64,000 nt of DNA from Mya arenaria (lineage: Eukaryota; Mollusca; Bivalvia; Myida; Myidae): positions 18,951,648 to 19,015,647 of the forward strand of contig NC_069124.1 in the NCBI RefSeq assembly GCF_026914265.1, read 5' to 3'. The translations under genes and the position numbers were made by a program. This document shows positions 23,001-38,000 of the stretch, in pieces. The notes below the pieces were generated by a model. That model saw only the letters and a list, made by a program, of their open reading frames with translations. It searched no databases and was not told where the DNA came from. Position 1 is the first letter of the stretch. Every line of letters begins with the position of its first letter.

Positions 23001-26000
23001 GATTCATTGTCATATTTTTCGCGAACAGTTTCTACAATCAGTTTGCATCTTCTTGAAGATCAAGTCAAGTACTCATACAGTTTGAAGAATGTTACTTAAG
23101 AAGGATTAGGGTAGACTAGACAACACTAAGTGTAACATGGATGCCATTTGTTGACAAACTTGCGACACTGGTACCTTATTTTCAGCCCAACGGGCCTGTA
23201 GGTGGTGGTGGGTACGGGGGATATAACCAGGTTCCCCAAGGGGCGGGGGGACCCCTGTCCGCCGCAACGTCTAACTACAATGCAAACACAAACAACAACC
23301 CATCAACTGTTCTCTCTTCCATGGCCTCCCCACCACACAGCATGTCTGCTCATATCCCTAACACTGTAAGTATAGTGCATGTTGTGTGTGTCTCTTGGTG
23401 TTAAGATTTTAGTTTTAAGTTTTGGCGAGTTTTAAACTCCTCAATTGAATCAGTTCGTAGAAGTTTTTCCACAAAATATTTTTTTGTTTAGAAATACCTG
23501 TAACCCTGAAATTACTGTTCCCTTAGGTTAGAATTGAGATTTAAGAAAGATGATTGAAACACTCACATGTAATTGGGACATTCGTGTAACTAGATTCGTG
23601 TAACTAAATGTACATGTACATCTCTGTTTAACAAAATGCTTGCTTTAAACTTAATTGCTTTTTTAATGACTGTATAACTTCTACTGTAGTCTAACATAGA
23701 TTAGAAAAGAAGAAGAAAAAAAGCTTGACCAAGGACAAAGGCAGATAAAATAGAGAAGACAACTTTCACAATATTATATTTCCAATCTTGATTTTTCTAT
23801 TATTTTTAAATGGTCATTAATGCTTTGATTAAGGGAGAAAATAGAGTAGGAGTTATTATCTTGAAGCTCATTTTTCTGACTTAGTAATAGTATTTTGAAT
23901 ATTTACGCATGCTAGATATTAGCAAAAGCCATCAAGAAAATGGAAAAATGAATCAAAATTGAGGGGTTGTTTCATATTTCTAGTTAACTTTTTATGCCCC
24001 CGAAGGTGGGCATATTAAAATCGCTACGTCCGTCTGTCCATCCGTCCGGCTCTGTAACTTTCCCTTGTATGGACAGATTTTAAAATAACTTGCCACATGT
24101 GTTCCATATACCAAGAGGACGTGTCGCGTGTAAGACCCGTGTCCCTACCTCAAAGGTCAAGGTCACACTTAGTGTTTATTCATAATGGAGTGCTGCATAC
24201 AAGGACATAGGGTATAGGTTGTCGTGTCCGGGCCGTAACTTTCCCTTGTATGGACAGATTTTAAAATAACTTGCTACATGTGTTCCACATACGAAGCCGA
24301 CGTGTCCTGTAAAAGACCCATGTCCCTACCTCTAAGGTGAAAGATACACTAAGTGTTTATTCACAAGGGAATTCTGAATATAAGGACATAACAGTGTAGG
24401 TTGTCAAGTATGGGTGGTATTTTTTTATGTTCAGGACATTTAAAATAACTTGCCATATGTATTTGACACATAAAGGCAAGATCAACTTTTCATGTACTGA
24501 CCTTGTTCGTAGGTCAATGTCACATTCGGGGGCATTCGTCACATACTGTGACAGCTCTTGTTGTAATAAATATTATGTTTTATAACTGCTTATTGAATCA
24601 CAATGGTTCTTAAATAATGAAAGAAACTGCAATATATCTTTAGTACAATTATACAGATTTAAAAATGTATCACACACGTTAACAGTGTAAATCTGTGTGT
24701 CCTTATCGTGGAAGGCAAAATAAAACTTGTATGCTGTTGAAAATTTACAGAGGAAAAAAATTGTGATTAATTTCTTATAACAGCAACAAGTCCCCCAAAC
24801 ACAGCCAGTGCCCCACACTGGAGGGGTCCCTGGTGCTCCTGGAGGGGCTGCAGCTGCAGCCCAGGCTGCAGGAGCTCAGCCTCAGTCCGCAGACCCTGAG
24901 AAGAGGAAGCTCATACAGCAGCAGCTGGTTCTACTGTTGCATGCACACAAGTGTCAGCGGCGCGAGCAGAACAACGGCGAGGCGTGCACCCTTCCACACT
25001 GCCGAACCATGAAAAATGTCCTCAACCATATGACAACCTGCAATGCCGGCAAGTCCTGCCAAGGTAAACATAATATTGTTGTTTAATTGAAAGTAAATTT
25101 CTGATCAGAAATTAATCATTAACATGTTCATAATAACAATTCAAGTTAGACGGGAAATTTGAAAAAGAAGTTTCCAAATATTGACTTTCAGGTTTTACCT
25201 TAAACAAATCATTGAAATTATCTTAATACAATATTGAAAAGAAGAAGTAGCCCACTTTAGGCCCCGGCTAAAGAAGTTGAAAAGGCCCAGGAATACCACC
25301 TGAATACTTGAACAATATTTATGTCAATAGTTCTTGCTTTGAATTTGTAGTGTCCAAAATCTAAACAAAATTGAATCAAATATGAATTTTGAATCATGTT
25401 TCCAGTTGCGCACTGTGCATCATCCCGTCAGATCATCACACACTGGAAGAACTGTTTGCGTAATGATTGTCCAGTGTGTTTGCCACTGAAGCATGCCTCT
25501 GACAGACAGAAACAGCCGGGAGCTAATGCAAACGCCAATGCTGCTGCAGCAAGTAAGATAAGTAAGTGTAAACTTTTTATGCTACCCGAAGAGAGCGCAT
25601 ATAGTTGCCGCTTTGTGCGTTCGTCCTTCCATCCGTCAAAACCTTATAGGAAGAATTAACTTTGTTACTACTGATGGGTTTGAAATAAAACTTTTATAGA
25701 AAGATGGCAATGTGACCAAGTGCAGTGCACAAGAACTGTAATCTTGTCACGCACATTTAATAAGTTGTCTCCCCTTAACCACTTTTTCGTAATTGGTGCT
25801 TGTTCAGGCCATAACTTCAAAACTAGTGATTGGATTGAAATAAAACTTAAAATATAGTTAGATGGCAATATGATGAAGTGCATTACACAAGAACCATAAT
25901 CCTGCCCAGCATTCATTTTTTTATCTTCCCTGAAACCCCTTATCTAGTGATTTTTGATAATGGGAGTTTGTCCGGGCCATATCTTGGGAATTTCAAATGC

Positions 26001-29000
26001 TGCTTTTTTATTCCTTGAAATTGACTTTATAATTTAATAAAACCTGCTGATACCTTTCCATGTCATTTTGTCTACTGATCTGTGAGTTCATCATGATGTT
26101 GTACTAGTCCTTTGGTGTCAAATATTTCTTTTGTGTTAATAAAAGATAAACTTATTAAAGAATTATTGGGCTATGATGTCAACATTAATGATGTACCTAA
26201 TGGAGTTTCAATGATTATCAGTTCATTATTATCAATAGTTCACATATTTCAAATTAAACAAATTTATTCCTGCATTCTTTCACTCATTTAGATTAAATTT
26301 GTAATACCAGATCACTAACCCATACTTAATGTCTTATTGCTCTTCTTTAGCAGCGGCAACCAACCAGCCAAATGCTGCAGGAACCACTGCTGGGCCTCCG
26401 GCAGGCTTGAGCACAGGAGGCCCTAATGTTCCTGCCAATATGAATGAGGCCCAACTACAGAAAGCATATGCGGCACTGGGCTTGCCATATAATGGCAACA
26501 AGGCCACTACGCTGCCGGGTGCTAATGCACGACCCACTGCCAATAGTCAAGGTAAGAACTGAAACTGTAATCATGGAAGGAGGGGAGGTCTTTCTTTTTT
26601 GAGATAATTAAGTGTTAAAGCTTAACCTTTTTACTGAATAGGTGAAGGCTTGCTGTGTATTCAGTCAGGATATAAATTTGATGCATTTATGAAATTTTTA
26701 ATAAAAAAAAATACTTTAGCTTAAATTCTTATCAATTGTCCGCGGAGTTAACCCATCTGAGGAAGTCACATTCGTAATTCTTCGGTCGACTGATCACCCT
26801 CCAAAGGCCTTAGATTCAAACTCCGACGAACGTGGACAGTCGATAAATTCATTGTGTTGGCTGCAATAGCGAAAATCCGTGTAGGGAAACGGAAAGTTGA
26901 TCTAACTCATTGAGTGTACTGTAGTTTAAAGTAGTATATTCAACTTGCAGAAGTACTTTTCACAAATTCCGAATGTGTGAAAAACCATGTGAAAATTCTA
27001 AGGGCAAAGGTAATTTTCTTTACATACTAAAAAAATACCCTGATGCAACATTGTTTGTCTTCTTCTTTAGTGAACATGGGAATGGGCGGTGGTCTGCCAA
27101 CAGCAGGTGGGTTGTTGGGGAACCAGAACAACCCCCTTGGGGTGTTGAACTCAACCCCATTGACGAGTGGCGATGGTCTCCAGATTAGCGCCCAGACAAA
27201 TCGGGGAACGAAAGAGTGGCACCAGAGTGTTACACAAGACCTGAGAAACCATCTTGTCTACAAGCTGTAAGAGATTTTAAAAATCTTTCAAATATTGTCG
27301 TTTACTATTGACCTTAAGTTAACAGACCATGTTTATGTGTGGAACATTTGCTTTAGAAGTTTGAGTTTCATGATACAACAGTTAGCTGACCAGGGTAGCA
27401 TGTTACTAGAAGCAAATCAGTAGTACTGTTCAGCAGACCGATGAAGTTATATTATGATGATTGATGTTATCTTTTACTCAAGAACAAGTATTACAGTGAC
27501 TGAAATTCGCACTAGCCCAAAGGTAGAAATACAGTAGAACTGTTTTAGGGCTAGTTAAACCAATTCAGTTTTATGATTCATATTGTGGTGAGCTAGTATA
27601 ATTTTAAGAACTGAACATGTCAAGCTATGGCAAAAAAAAAAAAAATCTAATGATCAGTAATTCTTCCTAGAGTGTATTTCAAAACATTTATAATTGTGAT
27701 ACAAACTTCATACCTCAATTCTTAAAATTAAAAGATCTTTTTGTTGCATATTATTCAGAGTTCAGGCTATATTTCCCACTCCTGATCCGGCTGCACTCAA
27801 GGACAGACGGATGAACAACCTGGTGGCATATGCCAGAAAAGTGGAAGGGGACATGTATGAAACAGCAAACAGTAGGGTAAGAATCATGTTACCCCATCAA
27901 TTATTTATTTTCATTTCCAGCTGATTCCACCGTTGGGGTTATAAGAAGTTTATATAGTATGTTGGTAAAAAAACAACACTTATAATAAAAAAATTCATTG
28001 TGTGTTTAAATATGTCGTTAAAAAAGCTTTATATGAATACCGGTATTACTTGAACACGATTTCCCAATGATAATAAAAACGCTTTAGGACGAGATGTAAC
28101 CCTAACCACAAGAAAGGCTAATTTACCATGTTGGGTCCTGAGTATAACTGGAACACTGTAAACTTGGAAAGACCAGTGGAAGGCTTCATGGCTTGTGCTA
28201 TTTATTTCTCCTTCGTTCTTTTACAGTGTTTGTCAGTATTTTTATTATTATTCAGACATGTTGGTGTTTCTTGTTTCAACCAGTGCACATATAATTTATT
28301 TACTAGCAATTTCTAAAATAAGACTAGCTATAATTTCCTTAATCACTGTATTCAGGAGGAGTATTACCATTTCCTTGCTGAGAAGATCTACAAGATACAG
28401 AAGGAACTGGAGGAGAAGAGACTCCAGCGCAGGGAGCAGCAGGCCAGAGGGGGGCCACAAGTACCAGGGGGTGACGGCAGTGCTCTACCTGGACCAAACT
28501 CCAGTATGTAGAATAGTATAGCATAACTTTTGTAAGCAAAGCTCTTGTTGAATGATTGTCTGGTTGGCTTTTATAATTCCTAATAGTAAGAATTTGAGGA
28601 TCTCGGGTCAAAACTAGGTCACTACATCAAATGTTGTTGATCCAATTAATACAAACTGCTTTTTTTAACTTGATCAGAATAATTGTCATTTTGATATATA
28701 ACTGGATCACAGTAAGTTTTTGGCTTGTCCTGTAGTTTCAATAGCATCTTCAATAAAGAGAAAGGTCACATTACATTCCTAAAGCATTTCAAGGGATTAA
28801 CTCAATGTGACTATTTAAAAGAATACCCTGGGATGAAGTTTTAGATAAGTCATCATCTTAACATCTTGTATGTTTGTATTGTTGGATAAAACAGAATTTA
28901 TGTTCAAAACGCTTTTAATTGTAACCATCTGTCTGATGTTTGTATTATTATTTTACGCTAAAATTGAAGTATTGAAGTTTTGTTTATCAGTGGAATATGG

Positions 29001-32000
29001 CAATGCTATAAGACGCTGTCAGTGCTTAAACTGTTATGCTTGATATCACAGATGGTCCAATGGCAAACGCTCTTAGCACTGTTGGTATGGGGAACCAGGT
29101 GCCTGACCAGTTTGTAAACCAAAATATGGTCGGACCAGGAATGGGACCCCGAATGCCCGGTATGCAGCCAGGCCATCCCAGAACTACACCACCGCTGGTA
29201 TGTACTTGTATTCTTAATGGACTAGTGTATTCTCAAGCCTTATTGATTAATGCATGGACTTGAATTGTGATCTGACAGTCTTGTATTTAGAAACAAGTTT
29301 TTAGCAATGTGGGTCTCATAACATATTTCATCTTGAAGTGAAGTATAAAAAAGAAACTCAAAATAGGTTTAGAGGACCATCTTTCAATTGTTTCTGGCTT
29401 GATCTTCAGTTGAACAAAGGTTTCCATGTTACTAGTGTATGTAGCTTTTTACCTTACATTTTACTTCAGATGTCTCACCCCACCAACCCCCAGCAAATGA
29501 ATGCTGGCATCAACTCACAGCAGTTCGACCCACTGGGTGGTGCACGTATGCCAGGTCAGATGATGAATCACCCACAACAGCAGCGGCAGCAGCAACCACA
29601 ACAACCATTGCTGCCCCACGTGCAGCAGCAGCTGCAACAGCAGGTCTCCAACCCCAACATGATGGGGGGTAATCTACGTGTAATGTCTCCAGGGGTGAGA
29701 GCGGGCAAGCAGATGGGTGGAGTCCAGTCACAGCCTCCCCAGAGTCTCCCAGCTAGTAACAACCTGGCATCAATGTCTGGACGGTCCTCTACCGATAGTC
29801 TTGTTACATCCTTGACCTCGCTTTCATCTCCATCTTCCATGTCATATACTACTATGAGTATGGTGAGAGCCCATGCTTCTTTACCTTATTTTGATCATGA
29901 TCATTATCAGACTTGTATTCATTGTGTCATTGAAAAATATATAAACATACTAAGTTTCTTATCTGTCATTGTTCATCATACACAACATTTTCTGTTGTAA
30001 TACATTTATAGAAAGGTATATATGTAAGTTAACCTTGGCATTCACATAATAGTTTTTGTTTGCATATGCTTGGATCAATTATTGATGCCTATTCCTTTTA
30101 TAGCAGGATTCTCTTGCCTCCCTGACCGCCCAGGACAGAAAGATCAAGTTGGAGGGTACGATGGATGTGAGCACGCAGCCCCAGACCCTGTCTGAAGTCC
30201 TGTCCTCCCCCCACCCCGCCTCCTCCGAGCAGGGACCAACCATGTCAACCACATCTGTGGTCACATCACTGTCTGGCTCAGGGGCCATAACTAGCATTGC
30301 ATCAAAGGGGAAGGATATCAAGACTGAAATTAAGACCGAGATTAAAAGTGAGGTAGGTACATTTCCATCTTGCCAAAGTATCTTAGTTTTATCTTCAAGC
30401 TCACACTAATTTCTTCAAATCTAATACTGATGCTCTCTAAAAGTTGACATATTTGAGACCCAGTTCAAACCTCTATTGAAATTTTTAATAAATAGTATAT
30501 ATTTTTTATCAAGAAACATGTTTATTGGAAAGATGAATATGTAGTTGCAGTGCAAAAAGCTTCATATAAAAGCAAATTAAATATCTTTTTTGCGAAACCA
30601 AATTCAACCATGTCAGCTGAATATCTTAAGTTTTGTTTATAGTTTTAAAGAGATTTCTTGATGTTGGTTTGTAAGTTTAATCAGATTGGAGTTAGAAAGA
30701 GTTTAACTTAGACTGTTCATAGTTATGATTGACAAGTTAAATCTTATATTTCTAACTTTCAAAAGCCAATTTTAAGTATGTGAAAAATATTCTCATGTCA
30801 AGACATGCTGTGTATTGCTGAATTTGACCCATGCACTTATAAAGTAATGTACTAGTATAAATAAAAAATTATTCAATAAACTACATCTTATTCGCCCAGG
30901 TGAAGCAGGAGCCTGGCTCAGTGCACATCAAGGAAGAAATGTCCAGTGTGGACTCCGGGTCAGTGACCACACCCAAGGCAGAGCCCATGGACACCGGTGA
31001 GGATGCAAAACCCAGCCCGACGAGTAATGCCACGTCATCTACGCCTGTACAGTCCCCTGCCCCTGCCAAACCTCGGTCAAAGAAAAGTGAGCACCTGGCT
31101 TTGAATGCTATATGTGATTAACTTTTCTCCATATGTGGTGTCATGCTATGTTAAGAGTTAAATGGGAACAGGTCTATTTTTTATGTCACTTCCATTCATT
31201 GATGTGCATTTAGGTAATTAACATGTTGGTCAAGTATTGCTCTAAACATACATTAGCTGTGCAATTTTTGCCAAAAACCATTTGTAACAAAATTGTACTA
31301 AATCTTTCATTTCTATTTTTACTTAACCAAATATATATATATAAAAAATTGTTCCAAATATATATATTCACCACTATGTGTTTTCAGTATTCAAGCCAGA
31401 TGAGCTACGTCAAGCCCTTATGCCCACATTGGAGAAACTGTACAGGCAGGACCCAGAGTCTCTGCCCTTCAGACTACCTGTTGACCCTGTTGCTCTACAG
31501 ATACCGGTATGACTCAGTTTGATTTGAAATTCCACTATTGAAATAAGCTTGTGGCTATTGTAAGTTACGGGGTTAGAAGGTGACCCAAGATGGGATATAT
31601 GAGGGCAAAGGAAACCATATTGGGTGAAAGCAAAGCACTGAAGACAGTCTGGCATTTCAGCTCTAGCTTAACAATTGGCAACCAATCCTCTGTAAGACAT
31701 TTCCCTACTGACAAAGAAATGATCACAGGCGATGCTAAAAAATCTTCAGGTCACTGGTATGAATCAACATCTTAACTTCCACCTAAACTTTTTAAAACAT
31801 GTGGCTTAATAGTACATGCTTTATTTATATCTCAGGACTACTATGACATTGTTCGTAAACCGATGGACCTGTCGACTATCAAGAAAAAACTGGACACTGG
31901 TCAGTACAAGGATCCCTGGGAATATGTGGATGACGTCTGGCTCATGTTTGACAATGCCTGGGTCTACAACAAAAAGTCCTCCCGAGTTTATAAGTACTGC

Positions 32001-35000
32001 ACTAAGGTAAGTTCAGTATGGTACATGTTGATGAACATTCTGTCAGTAAACTGAAGTATTTAAAAGAAAAAAAATGGTTCACATCATGGTATCTTTGGCC
32101 AAAACAATGCAGCCAAAATTTTTGGGGAAAATATTGTAGGCTTGTATTTAGAAAATAAATTGAGATAGGTAAAAGAAAACAAAGAAAAAAGTGGAGAATC
32201 GGCCAAAATTTGTGTATACTGCACCAATCTAAAACTTGGCTGGTGAAATCTTGCCATATGCCCAGTTTGACAGATTTATCACACTTTAAAAATTGTTTTA
32301 TTGGTCTGATTGGAAAGTTCCACTACGCTAATGGAGTAAATACTATTTCCATTCACAATGAGGAATGATAAATCTCATTTAAATGGATTTGAATGCTGGG
32401 GCATGGTGATGAAATATTCGATGCAATGGTTCTCTGTATATTACAGTTGTCAGAGGTGTTTGAAGCTGAAATCAGCAGCGTGATGCAGTCGCTGGGTTAC
32501 TGTTGCGGTATCAAGCAGTCCTTCAGTCCGCAGGTGCTCTGTTGTTTTGGCAAACAGCTGTGTACCATATCACGCGAGGCCATCTACTACTCATTTCAAA
32601 ACCGGTCAGTATGCATTTGAAGGGCTTCTTATACTTGTACATTGTAGAATGTTGGTACTGCTAATACTGACTTCAAGAATGTATAATATGATCATATTGA
32701 TTTACTCACTTGTGTTGTTCGAGTTGTGAAATTCACTTGCTAATTATCATAAAAATAATGAGTGTTAATAAGTTTGGTTAACAGTTTGAAAGAAAGGATA
32801 AGTATTATTAGGCCATGTCAAAGAGTTTTGACAATGACTTGTTTAAATTTTTGATCAGTGAAAAGGACCAGAATTATCACATGAGATTTGAATACTTAGC
32901 AATACTACCAGTATTATTTGTTATCAACTGGGTTCTCAATACATTTCGGTTGAACCATCTCAAAGTTTGTTTTGGCCAGCAGCTGGTTGTTATTGAGAAC
33001 TCTGTATAAATACTAAACTATTGAAGAAACAAGTCAATTATTTTAACGGTTGTGGTGTTAAATTTTCATCATCAGTGTTTTGTGTGCTTCCATTTTCACT
33101 CATGGCTACAGCTTTACCACCATGGCTTTCTGATCATTTTAACAAGCAATTAATACATTAAAGGGGTGAGAAATTTCTGATATCCAAAGTATTAGGGGTG
33201 AGAAACTTAAGGATTTCCAAAGTATTAGGGTTGAGAAACTTCTGAATTTCCAAAGTATCAGGGGTGAGAAACTTCTGAATTTCCAAAGTATAAGGGGTGA
33301 GAAACTTCTGAATTTCCAAAGTATCAGGGGGCAGAAACGTAAGGGTTTCCAAAGTATCAGGGGTGAAATACTTCTGAATTTCCAAAGTATCAGGGGTCAG
33401 AAACTTGAGGGTTTCCAAAGTATCAGGGGTGAAAAACTTATGGATTTCCAAAGTATCAGGGGTGTGGAACTTACGGATTTCCAAAGTAGCAGGGATGAAA
33501 CTTACGGATTTCCTAAGTATCAGGGGTGAGAAACTTTTTGATTGAAACTGAGCGCGTTACTGTGGGCATTTCAATAAAGACCCTAAAGATTTATCCAGTC
33601 TTAAAAATTAACACAATGTTCATAACACAGACCATGATCCTCGAATGGTCCTTACTCTGCTTCCTGAACAGTTCTACAGTTCAGATATTTTTGCTTTCAG
33701 CAATTCTCGCCCCTGTCATGCAGTTCTTTTGATTAAAATGCTTGATAATTGTGTTCATCATTCTATTATCAAAATAAGAATGGTGATTTAATAACTATTT
33801 TCCTGTTTTGATCAATTAGATTTTTTCACAATACACTGATGATTAAGCATTTTTAAAATGAGAATATGGGTTCTTGTATAAGACCAACTGGATTAACGTA
33901 ATATTGAATTAAAGGGATTCATTCATGTTTAATATGCACAGACATTATAAACAAAAATTGTGTTAAATATTAACAAAATGCTTGTTACAATGATAAAGCA
34001 TCAAATGTTCAAATTAGAGCACTATTTAAAACTATCTATGCCCAAAGTTCTTGTTATTAGCTTGATAGGTAAAAGTATCATTTATTTTTTAGCAATATAA
34101 CCTGTTTTAACTTGTTTTCAGTTTTCTGATTTGCAACCTAATTACATCATCTTTCTATTGCAGAAACTGTCATTGCTTATTTTTTTTAATCAAATCCTCA
34201 TGCTTTGCTTTTTTCTTTCCCATTTTATTTCACGCATGTATGGTGTATGTATGTTTGGGGACATACGGACGGTCGTACAGAACGAATACGAGTGCCCTTC
34301 TCTCTGATAGATACACATACTGTGAGAAGTGCTTCCTCGACGTACAGGGTGATGAGATTGAGCTAATGGATGACCCCTCGCAACCCTCTGTGTAAGTTGG
34401 ATAGACATAGATGATATCTAATCAACAATAGTATTGTACGAGCACTTTCAAATTGATAGTTGAAGTAAATAATAAATTAACCCAACGGTTGAATGATCAA
34501 TATTAAAAGACTTTTAGAACCCGTCTTTTTGATAAACTTCATAATGTTTGTTGCATGTTTGATGGACCTAGTTTTCACAGCAATGATTTTTTTTGGCTCA
34601 TCTGTTTATAAAAAATACTTAGTGCTTTTTCTTAATCCTGTAAGAGACCACTTTTATAACAAAAATTGTGGTAATAACACAAATAAGTTGATTGCAAAAA
34701 CAAAAATCAAATTACAATGCTAGGCTGAAAGTAGGTATTAGGCTGTTAAAGTTATGTCCCTTTATGAACAAAAACAGGAAGCCAGCAAAGCAAGTCAATA
34801 TGTCGCAGTGCTCATATTTGGACCATGATACATACACATGTAAATGGATCAAAATTGCATAAGATCTTACAAGTTTTAAAAAATGATTGAAAATTGTTTA
34901 AAATAGCTTACGGTTGCTTTTAAAAAACTATATTACACTGTGTATACTGTGTTTTACTGTATATAGGACGCTAGCATAGATAGGATGCAGGCCAAAAAAT

Positions 35001-38000
35001 GTTAGAAAAATAAGATAATAACCTTAATTCAATTGATGTCAAAACCAGCAGCAACCATATTTGTCATTATTCAATTTTGAAAAGGGCAAAAGTTATGAAT
35101 TAGTACAGCACGTGGAGATAAATAATAAAAGAACAATTATAGCTATCCCTATGTCACTCTTTGTTATCAGGAATTGTTAAAACCAACAGCCGTATTTTGT
35201 ACGTAAATGTTATCAACATGTCAACACCTTAAGCTCAGTATAACAAACATGTGGTATAATGGGTTTTACAACACTGCCGTCATAACAGTTTGTAATTGCT
35301 TGTATATTCAACTATTTTAAGACTTCACACATTGACAGTACACAATGATGCGACTTCACAATATGCATGTTTATTGATTATTTTAATACAGAATCATACT
35401 ATCACAATATTAAACCAGTAAAATAATGAACTATTTGAATCACCCAAGTGATGTTTACCTTATCCCTTTTTCCACTGCCGAAGAAAACTTAATCCATTGA
35501 TTGTTGTGAGTTTTGTGGACTACAAAAAAGAGAGTCAAATGCCTAATACTATGGATAGGACGCAGACATTTTTTTTAATCGAATTCCGGGTTAAAAAAAT
35601 ATGTCCTGTACACAATATAATACAGTAGATCTAGATATTTCTGAAAAATTGAAACATCATAATATGTACTATTGTTTTGATTGTAGGTCTCATGTTTTTT
35701 TGAATTTACAGGAAAGTTCCTAAAAGTCAGTTTGAGAAGATGAAGAATGATGTGCTAGAAATGGAACCGTGAGTATTTAGTTTTATTTGTTAAAGACAAA
35801 CTAGTAATTAAAATTGACATGACGCTATATGAGATGAAGGCTAAGCCCGATAATAATCCACTTCGTGTAACAATAGAATAAATTAAATTCAATTCCATGT
35901 GCATAAATTTTTACTGTAAATCTTTCCATTGGCATACATGTGAATATTTATATCAGGGTCGTTTGGCATCAATTCAGTGAAGAGATAAATCAGTTTCGCT
36001 AGTGTAATGTAGGGTAACCACCCTTTGTAGTTACCACTGTATATTGTGTGATTTTAAAAGCTAAAAAAATCATCTTAACCTTTGCGATAAGCATTGGCAG
36101 GTTTCAAATGAAATTTCCAAATGTTCCAATTCCAATCTTATCTTTTGGAACATGCTATGCGATTACTAAGAAACTGAAACAGGTACGGTTGGATAAATAC
36201 ACATAATCACCCAATCACGATTATGATAGTTTCGCAGTATTTGCATTGTGGCCAAAACGATGATGACTCTGACTTCGCATTGTTTGCATCAGACTGTTGT
36301 ACAGAAAAAATATGAAAAAACTACTAGTATGTCATACTGACATATTTTGTTTTGTAACCAAATTTTGTTTCCTAAAATCCATAGTAATCAATTTCATTTT
36401 TGTTTTCAAACATTACAACATTTAAGTGAAACATAAGGAAAAACTGAAAATGTTAATGATTTATATTGCGCTAACTAAGTTTTATTTGCAGCCATTTTTT
36501 TAACTAGAACTACAGGTTTTGTACTTTCTGTTTTCAGGTTTGTTGATTGTGATGAGTGTGGAAGAAAACTCCATAAAATTTGTGTGCTACATTTTGAACC
36601 TATTTGGAATAATGGGTAGGTACTTTACAAGGACTGAAGTTAGCTTTTGAAATGTTAATATGAAGATCTGGGGATCCTTCACATAATTACTCAGTGAAGA
36701 ATAAGTTGTCTTGTTGATCAGTGTCTTTCTAAAAAGTAATTCTGACATTAGGTAATTATTTTTAAAAACAGTTTTAAATTGAAAGGTTTTAACTTGAAAA
36801 ATATGAGTAAATAATTTTGATTGCATACCAAATTTTGATTTTGTACATTTATATTTGCAGGTTCACTTGTGAAAACTGTTTAAAAACTAAAGGGGCAAAA
36901 CGAAAAGAGAACAAATATACAGCTAAACGTAAGTTTTTGACAGTTCTGGCCCTTATTTGGAATAAAATTGCAGCACTTTTTTGTACTTCCCTTTTTCAAA
37001 CAGTGTTTTGCTTTAAAAATCGCCTGTCATCATCTGCTTTTCATATAATTTAAAAAAAAACCCGGAGATTCCACATTATTTGGCCCTATATACCAGGTCA
37101 TATGGTTTGGATAAGCCAGTGTGCCTGAATTATACCAATATGCATTAAAGAACCAGCTAAGTGGACAACCTTGAGACCATCTTTCCATAACAACATTCAA
37201 ACAAGCACACAAATGCCAGATACTGTCAATGAGAAGTTTAAAGAATGAGTTTGTATCGAAATGTACTTTTTTGTAGGTTTACCTGGTTCCAAGCTGGGCA
37301 ATTACTTGGAGAATCGTATCAACACTTTCTTGAAAAAGAAAGATGCGGGTGCTGGTGAAGTATTCATTAAAGTGCTATCTAGTTCAGAGAAAAAGGTTGA
37401 AGTACGGCCGGGGATGAAAGCAAAGTAAATGATTCTTTAATTTTTACTACATTTACTGGAAAATCACTAACTGAACCAAAGTTTTGGTTTGAAAATTGTA
37501 TGATGTTAACTTATAATAATATGATGGAAAATTTTCTTTAATGAATCATGAATTATTAGCCCTTGGCATGAGGACAATAGAGTGCATGATATAGTTAGCA
37601 TAGACCTTTCATTGAATTGCAGTATTCAAGGTCCCCTTCTCAGATTTCATGTTGCTGATAATGTCTTAAACTGTTAATTATATAATTGAGTCATTTTTCT
37701 TACCTTGATAAACAAACAACACATGGTAGCAATTTATTGATACTCATTTGAACAGAATTATCAAAGCCTAGTAAAATAATTAATCTATTTTCAATTCCAT
37801 TTTTAAGAAAGAAAGGGCATTTTTTTTAACAGTTAATAATGTATTTTTATTGAAACAAGCAGTTTCTGCACATTTCACGCAAAATTTATTTCATCCATGT
37901 CCGTCCCCAAAAGTGTGACCCTTAAAATTTAATTATCTGAAATAGCATTTTCCTCTTGCTTATAAATTACAATGTTACAATTTCAGGTTTAACCAGGAGT

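Noticed and set aside
26740-26880. tRNA-like or SINE-like segment (AGATTCAAACTCCGA resembling a B box)
   Set aside because: The B-box match is weak, and no A box at the right distance and no tail were found.
33158-33484. 108-codon minus-strand ORF with 11-residue repeats
   Set aside because: It is explained fully by a 33-bp minisatellite inside a CBP intron.
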